Of a stretch of 64,000 bases of DNA, positions 31,793 to 39,966 are shown in pieces (positions within the stretch are counted from its first letter, which is position 1; every line of letters starts with the position of its first letter). Position numbers and translations under genes: made by a program. The stretch covers positions 1 through 64,000 of the forward strand of contig JACJJM010000012.1 of NCBI GenBank assembly GCA_016900015.1. The letters run 5' to 3'. The notes under the pieces were generated by a model. The model was not told the origin of the DNA. It searched no databases and was given only the letters and a program-made list of their open reading frames with translations. Origin of the DNA: Phocaeicola coprophilus. Its GTDB lineage: Bacteria; Bacteroidota; Bacteroidia; Bacteroidales; Bacteroidaceae.

Positions 31793-31823
31793 CAAAACTA
31801 TACAGAGAAATTGTATCACGCAA
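31793..31823 (-). promoter_or_regulatory. promoter of the barrel/M50/ligase/transglutaminase operon
   Basis: On the minus strand TTGC (31820-31823), 19 bases, then TAGTTTTG (31793-31800). The second box fits TAnnTTTG exactly, the first is one off TTTG. The leader to the ATG at 31646 would be about 140 bases. Confidence 0.6.
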
Positions 31824-31939
31824 GAAAAGATAGTATATTTTTTTTGATATTTTATTAAGCTATCAAATTAAAGCCATCATAACCATATTGACTGACAAGG
31901 GGTAAAATATAGCCAAAGAAAACATCGGAAGAATCTGTT

Positions 31940-32180
31940 TACAATTTTACATACCATCTCCTCCTTTTCAAAGTAGAATAGGCAGACGCAGCAAACACCA
32001 TACACAATAAAAAAACACCACCAGACCGGGAATCGGATAACGCTTGCGTGATGCCCAGCGCAAAAACGGCAGGCACGTAGCTTCCCGCGAAAAGGATGCG
32101 TGTCGTCTTCGCGTCGGCAAACAGTTTGCGGACAATCAGATAAGCCACTTGCCGGACATCCTGCACCTGAAGGGGGGGGG
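31940..32180 (-). pseudogene. remnant of a second O-antigen-ligase/TPR gene
   Basis: Three blocks match the intact ligase gene at 26095-28182: LQVQDVRQVA (intact: FQVQDVWQVA), RKLFADAKTTRILFAGSYVP (intact: RRLFADAEATRILFTGSYVP), and DNA around CCAGACCGGGAATC with MVFAASAYS. The long stretches between them in the intact gene are missing, so at least two internal deletions occurred; the last block is partly out of frame. A run of nine G (32172-32180) marks one end. It is a dead copy of the gene. Confidence 0.75.
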
Positions 32181-32288
32181 CAAATCTCATCTTGAACCCC
32201 TCACTCCATACACACGACGTCAGGAGAAAAAAGAAACAAATCCGCGTTATCTGCGCCATCCGCGTCTAAAAAATAACAACCGACGTAG

Positions 32289-32363
32289 CCTTCCTTTCCG
32301 TCCGACCACGGAAAGGAGGGTAGCCGAGGACGGAAAGGAATCCGTGGTCGGGCGGAAAGGAGA
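32289..32363. repeat. GC-rich palindromic dispersed repeat
   Basis: CCTTCCTTTCCGTCC, then CACGGAAAGGAGGG, GGACGGAAAGGAAT and GGGCGGAAAGGA follow each other with short spacers. The reverse complement of 55678-55744 matches it closely. It lies upstream of the ECF sigma gene. Between 32181 and 32497 I otherwise see only the short piece of the ~183-bp repeat at 32242-32275. Confidence 0.7.
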
Positions 32364-32497
32364 CCGCATGAGCATACTATCAATCAAGCATTTACATCCA
32401 AGCGTCGAAAGGCGGGCAAGACAGGGGCGCATTTTCCCAAAAACACCGGTTGCCGGGCGGTCTCCACTGTCCCCGTCGGGCGACCGGAAGCCAAGTG

Positions 32498-32528
32498 TTG
32501 GCCTTTTCCATTTTTATACCTAACTTCG
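32498..32528 (+). promoter_or_regulatory. promoter of the ECF sigma gene
   Basis: TTGG (32498-32501), 19 bases, then TAACTTCG (32521-32528), one mismatch from TAnnTTTG. It is 48 bases before the ATG at 32577 and would be read by the primary sigma factor. Confidence 0.5.
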
Positions 32529-32576
32529 CGGACAAACTATCTTCATCCCTGAACAACGAACAATCCAGATACAGCT

Positions 32577-33116
32577 ATGGCCAGAGAGAAAAGTGAAATG
32601 CCAGCGGATGATTCCCGGAAAAGAGATTTCGAGGTCTTCTTCCGGGAAAGCTATTCGCGTCTTTATTACTACGCACTCCACTTGATTCCCGACCCGGAGT
32701 TGTGCAAGGACATTTTGGGTGAATCTTATTTCTACCTGTGGCAACACATCCCCGATTTTCGCCCGGACACGGCCTTAACCTACATGTACACGCACGTCCA
32801 CAACCTCTGCATCGACCACATACGCCGCACCAAACGCCAGGCCGCGCACACGGCATCCTACCTGCACATGCTGCAAGAGTGGAACGCCGACGAGCGGCGG
32901 GAGAGCGAGCAGCGCATCGCCACCATCATGGAGCTCATCGCCCGCATGCCTGCCTTGACACGCACGGTCATGGAGAAATGCTACATCGAAAAGAAACTCT
33001 ACCGGGAAGTGGCGCAGGAAGTGAACCTGACCGAAAGCGGCGTGCGGAAACACGTGATGAAGGGACTGGACATCATCCGGAGATTTTTTTCTGTTAAATA
33101 TAAAAAAAGGCAGTAA
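32577..33116 (+). CDS. ECF RNA polymerase sigma factor (SusCD-linked)
   Basis: 179 residues. Region 2 (DFEVFFRESYSRLYYYALHL; CKDILGESYFYLW) and region 4 (TLTRTVMEKCYIEKKLYREV; LTESGVRKHVMKGLDIIRRF) are complete; no extra domains. Such factors are held by a FecR-type anti-sigma factor and released when the outer-membrane SusC binds its substrate. The fecR gene starts 32 bases downstream and susC follows, so this is a complete trans-envelope signalling set. A 33-bp box overlapping its stop codon is repeated before susC and is the likely target of this sigma. Confidence 0.93.
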   Translation: MAREKSEMPADDSRKRDFEVFFRESYSRLYYYALHLIPDPELCKDILGESYFYLWQHIPDFRPDTALTYMYTHVHNLCIDHIRRTKRQAAHTASYLHMLQEWNADERRESEQRIATIMELIARMPALTRTVMEKCYIEKKLYREVAQEVNLTESGVRKHVMKGLDIIRRFFSVKYKKRQ

Positions 33117-33145
33117 CTAAGCGCACAGCTCATACGTAGTATTAA
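33113..33145 (+). promoter_or_regulatory. candidate ECF promoter box 1 (before fecR)
   Basis: GTAACTAAGCGCACA..., ending CGTAGTATTAA (33135-33145). 24 of 33 positions match the box at 34268-34300 with no gap: the ACTAA part and the CGTAGTATTAA part are conserved at identical spacing. It looks like a -35/-10 pair for a common sigma factor. Confidence 0.6.
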
Positions 33146-33148
33146 TAA

Positions 33149-34258
33149 ATGAAGGCAACTATGGAAGAACCAAAAAGTACGACAGGACATCAGGCAGAGC
33201 AAGACGAAGAGACCCGGCTCCGGTATGAATGCGAGCAGGCCCTGCTGAGAATGCGCTTCAGCCAACCCTCCATCGAGGAAGAATGGGAACGGCAGGAAGC
33301 CCGCCTCCGCGCCGCCGAACAGGCAAGGAAGAGGATGCGGCGACGACGACGGGCATGGGGCGCGGCGATAGGGATTGCAGCCATGGCGACGCTGGTGATT
33401 CTCTTCTCGTGGAGGAGAGAGACGGTCCACGGCGCGGACGGAATCATCCTTTGCGAAGCACAACCGACGACAGCCGTCACCGTGGCCGACGACTCCGGCA
33501 ACCGGCCTGCACACACGACGGCCATCCGTCCGGGACAACCCCCCGTGAGGCAACGGGGAGCTGTCCTCTCCGCCCGACAGGCCGACTTCACACAGGCACA
33601 GCCCGACTCAGCCCACACGACCGTGGTCACCATCCCCCGCGGGACGGTCTACCAAATCAAGTTGAGCGACGGCACACAGGTGTGGATGAACGCCGACAGC
33701 CGCCTGCACTTCCCGTCACGTTTCACGGGGACCAGGCGCGAAGTGCGTCTGGAAGGAGAAGCCTACTTCCGCGTGGCGAAAGACAAATCCCGCCCGTTCA
33801 TCATCCGCGCGCATGGCGTGACCACCGAAGTGCTCGGCACGGAGTTCAACCTCCGGGCCTATCCCGGCACTGAGGCCCATGTCACGCTGGTGGAAGGCTC
33901 TGTGAGAATCGGCATGCCGGCCCTCGGACGCGAAGTCACGCTCCGCCCAGGTCAGGACATCGCATGCACCGACAGCAGCTTTGCCATCACGGAAGTGGAC
34001 ACGCGCTACTGCGCGCTGTGGAAAGACGGCCGTCTCTACTTCGACAACGCACCCCTCAAGGAAATTCTCCATGAGCTGGGACGATACTACAACCTGACGG
34101 TGGAGATGGAAGACGACCCCTACCTGATGCAGACGCGCCTGCATTTCGTGGCCGACAGCAGCGAGACCATCGCGCACATCGTCGAGAACCTCAACCTGTT
34201 TGAATACATGTCCGTGAAGTTGGACGGCAAAAAAATAACGGTCACGCGAAAAAATTAG
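33149..34258 (+). CDS. FecR-family anti-sigma factor
   Basis: 369 residues. A cytoplasmic N-terminal part (residues 1-68) is followed by one membrane helix (AAIGIAAMATLVILF, about 73-89), the FecR domain (VVTIPRGTVYQIKLSDGTQV; LEGEAYFRVAKDKSRPFIIR; VLGTEFNLRAYPG) and a C-terminal DUF4974/STN-like domain (FDNAPLKEILHELGRYYNLT). It would hold the sigma factor at the membrane and receive the signal from the STN domain of SusC. The ATG at 33149 is only 4 bases after the promoter-like box; the ATG at 33161, with GAAGG before it, is a good alternative. Confidence 0.93.
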   Translation: MKATMEEPKSTTGHQAEQDEETRLRYECEQALLRMRFSQPSIEEEWERQEARLRAAEQARKRMRRRRRAWGAAIGIAAMATLVILFSWRRETVHGADGIILCEAQPTTAVTVADDSGNRPAHTTAIRPGQPPVRQRGAVLSARQADFTQAQPDSAHTTVVTIPRGTVYQIKLSDGTQVWMNADSRLHFPSRFTGTRREVRLEGEAYFRVAKDKSRPFIIRAHGVTTEVLGTEFNLRAYPGTEAHVTLVEGSVRIGMPALGREVTLRPGQDIACTDSSFAITEVDTRYCALWKDGRLYFDNAPLKEILHELGRYYNLTVEMEDDPYLMQTRLHFVADSSETIAHIVENLNLFEYMSVKLDGKKITVTRKN

Positions 34259-34267
34259 CTTCCGGCA

Positions 34268-34300
34268 GGGACTAAACGGACAAGTTCTTCGTAGTATTAA
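34268..34300 (+). promoter_or_regulatory. candidate ECF promoter box 2 (before susC)
   Basis: GGGACTAAACGG..., ending CGTAGTATTAA (34290-34300), 25 bases before the susC start. It aligns without gaps to the box at 33113-33145. Position and conservation suggest the inducible promoter of the susCD genes. Confidence 0.65.
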
Positions 34301-34325
34301 CGAATCGCAATTAATATTTACCACT

Positions 34326-37300
34326 ATGAGGAACTTGTTTGTATTAGAAGAGAAAAGCATTTTCCGGGCATTCGTGCTGCTGCTGGCCGTGTGGGCGCTA
34401 AGCCTGCCGGGGCAACTGACAGCACAGGAACAAAGAGACGGGCTCGCGCTGGCGTGCAAGAACGAGCCCTTGCCGGAAGTGTTGAAGAAAGTAGAAGAAC
34501 TTTCAGGATTCAAAGTATTGTTCACCTACAACGAGGTGCAGGAATTCAAAGTCACGGTCGACGTGAAAAATGTGTCCATCAAAGAGTTGCTGGACAGCAT
34601 CCTGAAGGATTTCACCCCACCCCTGGACTATCGCATCAAAGGAAACAGCATCACCATCACACGCAAACGCGAGACGCTCTCTCCCGCCTCCCGCAAACTG
34701 CTACGAGGTGTCGTCACCGACACACAGGGCAATGCGCTGCCGGGCGTCAACATCCGCACCAATGACAACCTCGCCGTGGGTGTGACCAATGCCGACGGCA
34801 AATTTGAAATCAATCTGCCTTCCAGCGGCACGGTCAAGGAAGTCTCGTTCACGTTCATCGGCATGAAGCCAGTCACCGTGGAGTTCAAAGGACGTCCGCT
34901 CACCATCCGCATGGAGGACGATGCCCACACCGTGGACGAAGTAGTGGTGACCGGTCTGTTCAACTACCGCGCTTCCAGCTTCACAGGGTCGGCCAAGACA
35001 TTTACCAAAGACCAACTGCAATCTGTGGGCAACCAGAACCTCATCAAGAGCTTGAGCAACCTCGACCCTTCATTCATCCTGGAAGACAACAATCTCAACG
35101 GCTCCAACCCGAACGCCTTCAACGACATCACCATCCGTGGCAACGCCTCCTTCAGCGGCCTGCAAGGCGAATATGACGGCAACCCCAACGAACCGCTCTT
35201 CATCCTCGACGGATTCGAGACGACCAGCCAGGCCATCTTCGACCTCGACATGAACCGCGTGGCCTCCGTGACCATCCTGAAAGATGCTGCCGCCAAGGCC
35301 ATCTACGGTTCGAAAGCTTCCAACGGCGTGGTTGTCGTCGAGACCATCGCCCCGGAGCCGGGACGCCTGCGCCTGACCTACACGGGCGACTTGAACATCG
35401 AAGCCCCCGACTTGTCATCCTATGACCTCTGCAACGCGGAAGAGAAACTCCAAGTGGAACTGAACGCCGGACGCTACACGGGGAGCAACCCGGCCAGGCA
35501 GCAAGCTCTGACCGAACAATACAATGCGCTGCTGGCCAACATCGCCCGTGGTGTGGACACCTACTGGCTCTCACAGCCTCTGCGCACGGGCGTGGGCCAA
35601 CGCCACTCGGCTTACATGGAAGGCGGCGACGAGCGCATGCGCTACAGCGCGACTTTAAGCTACAACGGCATTGCCGGTGTCATGAAGGGTTCTGACCGTA
35701 ACACTATCTCGGGCAACATCAAGCTGTCCTACCGCTACAAGAACTTACTGTTCAACAACTCCTTCTCGCTCACGGCCAATACGGCTGACGATTCGCCCTA
35801 CGGCACCTTCTCCGACTATGTATCGGCCAACCCGTACTACTCCCCGTATGATGAAAACGGGAATCTCGTCAAGGTGCTGGGCACTTACGAAGGAACAAAC
35901 AGTTCTGTGACTTATTATAACCCGTTGTACAATTCCACCATCGGCACAAAGAACTTCTCCAAGTACACCGAGTACACGGAGAACTTCTACATCGAATGGC
36001 GCGCGACGGATTTCCTGCGTTTCACAGGCCGTGTGGGCTACACCTACCAGACCAACAAACGCGAGGATTTCTATCCGGGCGACCACACGATGTTTACCGA
36101 ATGGACCGGCGACAACTACTTCCTGCGTGGCCAATACTCCATCACAGACGGAGAGTCGAGCACCTTGTCGTCCGACATCACGGCCAACTACACCGGTCAG
36201 TTCGGCAAACACATGTTGCTGGCCAATGCGGCATGGAGCTTGAGCTCCAACACGTCTAATTCCCACGGCATGACAGCCTGGGGATTCCTGAACAACCATG
36301 TGGACGACATCTCCTTTGCCCGTCAATATGAGGAGAACGGACGTCCGTCAGGCAGCGAAGCGACATCACGCAGCATCGGCATCACAGGAGCTGTGAACTA
36401 CTCGTATGACGACCGCTACATGGCAGACTTGTCACTGCGTTACAACGGCTCCTCCGTCTTCGGTTCAGACAACCGCTGGGGTACGTTCTGGTCAGTGGGC
36501 TTGGGATGGAATCTCCACAACGAAGACTTCATCAAACGCCTGGGCTTTATCAACCTCATGAAACTCCGTGCATCCTACGGCTTGACGGGCAACCAGAACT
36601 TCAATCCCTATCAGGCCAAAGCTACTTATAACTTCTACAGCGACGTGGTCTATGACAACATCGTGGGTGCTTACCTGATGGCCATGGCCAACGACCAACT
36701 GAAGTGGCAACAGACCGCCGACCTGAACATCGGTTTGGATTTGCAGTTGTTCAACAACTTCAACCTTGTCATCGATGTCTACCGCAGCAAGACGAAAGAT
36801 GCCTTGCTGGCCATGACACTGCCAACCTCCACCGGATTCAGTTCCTATCAGGAAAACTTGGGTAATGTGGAAAACAAAGGTTTTGACGCAACGCTTAGCT
36901 GGCGTTTCTTCCGTACCAGCGACTCATGGGCATCACTCAACTTCACCGTGGGGCATAACGTCAACAAGGTAACTGAAATCAATGAAGCACTGCGTTCCTA
37001 TAATGAAGAACAAGAAAATGACCAAGCCGAAAACAGCACGACTTCACCCATCATCCGCTATGAGGAAGGGCAGTCCATGACCGCCATCTGGGCCGTGAAA
37101 TCATTGGGTATAGACCCTGCCACCGGCGAAGAGATTTTCTTGAAGAAGGATGGCGTGACGACGACCTACGACTGGAGTGCCGACGACTACATCGTAGCCG
37201 GCGACAGCAATCCGAAATACCATGGGAACTTCGGTCTGAGTGGTGAATACAAAGGTTTCGGCTTGACATGCTCGTTCAGCTATGAGCTGGGAGGAGACTA

Positions 37301-37667
37301 CTACAATCAGACCTTAGTCGACCGCGTAGAAAACGTCAACATAGCCAACAACGTGGACCATCGCGTACTAAGCGACACTTGGCAGCAAGTGGGTGACGTG
37401 GCTAAATTCAAACATATCTCAGACAGTCCCACAACCACCTATCCCACGACACGCTTCATCGAGAAGTACAACGAACTGCAGTTCGCTTCTCTCTCTTGCT
37501 ACTACGACTTTAAATACGTTTCCTGGCTTCACAAACTGAGAATGGAACGCTTGAAAATCTCGTTCTACATGAACGACCTCTTCCACATTTCCACGGTGAA
37601 GACCGAACGCGGACTTAGCTATCCGTATGCCCGTTCGTTCTCCTTATCTCTATCTGCAACATTCTAA
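34326..37667 (+). CDS. SusC/RagA family TonB-linked outer-membrane receptor
   Basis: 1113 residues. Signal peptide (to about residue 36, ..LPGQLTAQEQ), STN domain (EPLPEVLKKVEELSGFKVLF; SIKELLDSILKDF), CarboxypepD_reg-like domain (RGVVTDTQGNALPGVNIRTN), the VDEVVVTGLFNYR motif, plug (LIKSLSNLDPSFILEDNN; SVTILKDAAAKAIYG) and a barrel ending FSLSLSATF. It forms the channel of a SusCD pair; the STN domain points to signalling through FecR. Substrate unknown: no glycoside hydrolase is in the locus. Confidence 0.95.
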   Translation: MRNLFVLEEKSIFRAFVLLLAVWALSLPGQLTAQEQRDGLALACKNEPLPEVLKKVEELSGFKVLFTYNEVQEFKVTVDVKNVSIKELLDSILKDFTPPLDYRIKGNSITITRKRETLSPASRKLLRGVVTDTQGNALPGVNIRTNDNLAVGVTNADGKFEINLPSSGTVKEVSFTFIGMKPVTVEFKGRPLTIRMEDDAHTVDEVVVTGLFNYRASSFTGSAKTFTKDQLQSVGNQNLIKSLSNLDPSFILEDNNLNGSNPNAFNDITIRGNASFSGLQGEYDGNPNEPLFILDGFETTSQAIFDLDMNRVASVTILKDAAAKAIYGSKASNGVVVVETIAPEPGRLRLTYTGDLNIEAPDLSSYDLCNAEEKLQVELNAGRYTGSNPARQQALTEQYNALLANIARGVDTYWLSQPLRTGVGQRHSAYMEGGDERMRYSATLSYNGIAGVMKGSDRNTISGNIKLSYRYKNLLFNNSFSLTANTADDSPYGTFSDYVSANPYYSPYDENGNLVKVLGTYEGTNSSVTYYNPLYNSTIGTKNFSKYTEYTENFYIEWRATDFLRFTGRVGYTYQTNKREDFYPGDHTMFTEWTGDNYFLRGQYSITDGESSTLSSDITANYTGQFGKHMLLANAAWSLSSNTSNSHGMTAWGFLNNHVDDISFARQYEENGRPSGSEATSRSIGITGAVNYSYDDRYMADLSLRYNGSSVFGSDNRWGTFWSVGLGWNLHNEDFIKRLGFINLMKLRASYGLTGNQNFNPYQAKATYNFYSDVVYDNIVGAYLMAMANDQLKWQQTADLNIGLDLQLFNNFNLVIDVYRSKTKDALLAMTLPTSTGFSSYQENLGNVENKGFDATLSWRFFRTSDSWASLNFTVGHNVNKVTEINEALRSYNEEQENDQAENSTTSPIIRYEEGQSMTAIWAVKSLGIDPATGEEIFLKKDGVTTTYDWSADDYIVAGDSNPKYHGNFGLSGEYKGFGLTCSFSYELGGDYYNQTLVDRVENVNIANNVDHRVLSDTWQQVGDVAKFKHISDSPTTTYPTTRFIEKYNELQFASLSCYYDFKYVSWLHKLRMERLKISFYMNDLFHISTVKTERGLSYPYARSFSLSLSATF

Positions 37668-37682
37668 ACATCGACCAGACTT

Positions 37683-39161
37683 ATGATACACTTACACTCC
37701 ATTTACATAAAAGGCGCCTGCCTGCTTCTGATGCTGGGCGGAGCGACTTCCTGCAACGACTGGCTGGACGTACAACCAGCCTCACAGGTGGAAGACACCG
37801 AGCTTTTCACCACCGAAAACGGCTTCAAGGAAGCCTTGGCCGGCGTCTACTCCTCCATGGTATCCACTTCGACCTACGGCATGGAAATGACCTTCGGCAC
37901 AATGGCTGTCTTGGGTCACGAATGGTCAAACTTGCCAAGCAGCAGCGTTGCCGCCAATGCCCAAGCATACGAGACGTTAGCCGAATACGACTACAGCAGC
38001 TCCTTGTCTGAAGGGGTGATAGCCAGCATCTGGGCCACTTCCTACAACGGCATAGCCAATGTCAACAACCTGCTCAATCACATTGACACACGACAATCCC
38101 TCTTTAGCAACAACAATTATGCCATCATCAAAGGAGAGGCCCTGGCCCTGCGTGCTTTCCTCCACTTCGATTTGTTGCGTTGCTTCGGAGTGAGTTATGC
38201 TGTCAATTCCAACATGCCGTCCATCCCCTATTGCACCGACCTGACCTATCGTGTTTTCCCGCAACTCACCGTGCAGGAAGTGGCTGCAAGCATTGAGGCC
38301 GACCTGCTGGAAGCCGAGCAGTTGCTCCAGGTAGACCCTATCCTGACCGGAGAGGAAATCACGGAACTGGACGACAACGGCTATCTGATGAACCGCCAGG
38401 TGCACCTGAACTACTATGCAGTCAAAGCCCTGCAAGCCCGCCTCTACATGTGGATGCAGCGATATGGCGACGCCGAAGCTGCCGCCGAGGAAGTCATCAA
38501 CTCCGGTGCATTCCCTTGGGCTGAGTTGTCTGTCATCAGTGTCGGGCATGACTACGGCTTTGCCACCGAACAAATCTTCGCGCTCAACAACACCACGCTG
38601 TCTACGGTCTTCGACACCTACTTCGACCCTGAATCTGACAATGTCAACTTCTCACTGACTTCGACGGCCCTGAGTGAATATTTCGAAAATATAACGACTG
38701 ACTATCGCTACCTGTACCAATGGCGAAGCGGCACACAAAACGAAGCTGTCAACAACCGTTACCTGCTGAAGTATTCCAACCCAACCATCAATTCAGGAGA
38801 AACATTTGAAGAAAGCCCTTATTACAGCAACAAGATGCCGCTAATACGCGTGGGCGAAATGTACCTGATACTGGCCGAATGCCGTTACCGTGAAGGAGGC
38901 GACGCCCTTGCCATGCTCAACGAGTTGCGCACGGCACGCTCCTCTTCACCGCTATCCACGCTGCCGACGGACTTCTATGCCCAGCTTATCAATGAATACC
39001 GTCGTGAACTGTTTGCCGAGGGGCAGCTCTTCTTCCTCTACAAACGACTTAACCTCACAAACGTATCAGGTTCTGAAGTGGACATGGTCGCCCAACGGGC
39101 CTATACCTTCCCGCTTCCGGTGTCGGAAACAGACCCTGCACAACGAGAGAACAATCGATAA
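37683..39161 (+). CDS. RagB/SusD family surface lipoprotein
   Basis: 492 residues. The lipobox is MLGGATSCNDWLDVQPASQV. N-terminal SusD signature (LFTTENGFKEALAGVYSSMV), TPR-like helices (IKGEALALRAFLHFDLLRCF) and the C-terminal part (PLIRVGEMYLILAECRYREG; RRELFAEGQLFFLYKRLN) are all present. It forms the lid over SusC and binds substrate. It starts 15 bases after susC. Confidence 0.95.
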   Translation: MIHLHSIYIKGACLLLMLGGATSCNDWLDVQPASQVEDTELFTTENGFKEALAGVYSSMVSTSTYGMEMTFGTMAVLGHEWSNLPSSSVAANAQAYETLAEYDYSSSLSEGVIASIWATSYNGIANVNNLLNHIDTRQSLFSNNNYAIIKGEALALRAFLHFDLLRCFGVSYAVNSNMPSIPYCTDLTYRVFPQLTVQEVAASIEADLLEAEQLLQVDPILTGEEITELDDNGYLMNRQVHLNYYAVKALQARLYMWMQRYGDAEAAAEEVINSGAFPWAELSVISVGHDYGFATEQIFALNNTTLSTVFDTYFDPESDNVNFSLTSTALSEYFENITTDYRYLYQWRSGTQNEAVNNRYLLKYSNPTINSGETFEESPYYSNKMPLIRVGEMYLILAECRYREGGDALAMLNELRTARSSSPLSTLPTDFYAQLINEYRRELFAEGQLFFLYKRLNLTNVSGSEVDMVAQRAYTFPLPVSETDPAQRENNR

Positions 39162-39183
39162 CCAATCTTTAGCACGATGAATC

Positions 39184-39954
39184 ATGAGAACTAAATACAT
39201 ATATCCTCTTTTGCTGTTTGTCCTGAGTGTGCTGGGACTAAGCAGCTGTGAAGACAATGAAACTCCGGTCTACGACGTGAGCCGCACAGCTTTGAACCTC
39301 TGGTTCGGATCTGAGATCTATCCCGTCGACAGTCTCACTTACAACTACTCCTATGCGATGGAAGAGTCTTCTGTGACATTCTATGCTCGCGTTTCCGGCT
39401 TACCTGCCGACCACGACCGCACGTTCACACTCGAGATGGTCGACGGCAGTGCCGAAGCTGAAGGCAGTTACCGCACTGAGACTTATACGATACCGGCCGG
39501 AGAGATTTTGGCTGAATTCCCCATCTATTTCAATACAACCTTGCTTCAAGACCCCGAATCGTTCACCACGACCGACGGTTACTTATGTTTCCGCCTGGCA
39601 CCCAACAATGAGTTTGAAACGGGAGCTGAGGAATACAGCGAATTAATCGTACGGCTGCGAAATTATCTGGCCAAACCGGACAATTGGGACAGCGCTGATA
39701 ATCCGTATTTGTCTTTGAGCTATGTCTTTGGTGCATACAGTCGTGAGAAATACCAGTTTATGATTGACGTATTAGGCATCATGGAATTTGCAATCAATGG
39801 AAATGCAACTGTACCTTACGATGAAGAGAACAATGAACTCTCACTCAACTATGCCAACTACCTGCTGCAAACCCTGCAGCTGGCTTTGGAAGAATACAAC
39901 GCCACGCATGACGAACCTTTACGGGATTCTTCTGGCGCATTAGTAACCTTTTAA
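39184..39954 (+). CDS. DUF4843 family lipoprotein
   Basis: 256 residues. Lipobox LSVLGLSSCEDNETP. A beta-sandwich-like N-terminal domain (ESSVTFYARVSGLPADHDRT; AEGSYRTETYTIPAGEI) matches the DUF4843 family, which is found third in SusCD loci that lack glycan enzymes. It is probably a surface-exposed accessory binding protein; its function has not been shown as far as I know. Confidence 0.8.
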   Translation: MRTKYIYPLLLFVLSVLGLSSCEDNETPVYDVSRTALNLWFGSEIYPVDSLTYNYSYAMEESSVTFYARVSGLPADHDRTFTLEMVDGSAEAEGSYRTETYTIPAGEILAEFPIYFNTTLLQDPESFTTTDGYLCFRLAPNNEFETGAEEYSELIVRLRNYLAKPDNWDSADNPYLSLSYVFGAYSREKYQFMIDVLGIMEFAINGNATVPYDEENNELSLNYANYLLQTLQLALEEYNATHDEPLRDSSGALVTF

Positions 39955-39966
39955 CCACTGAACACT

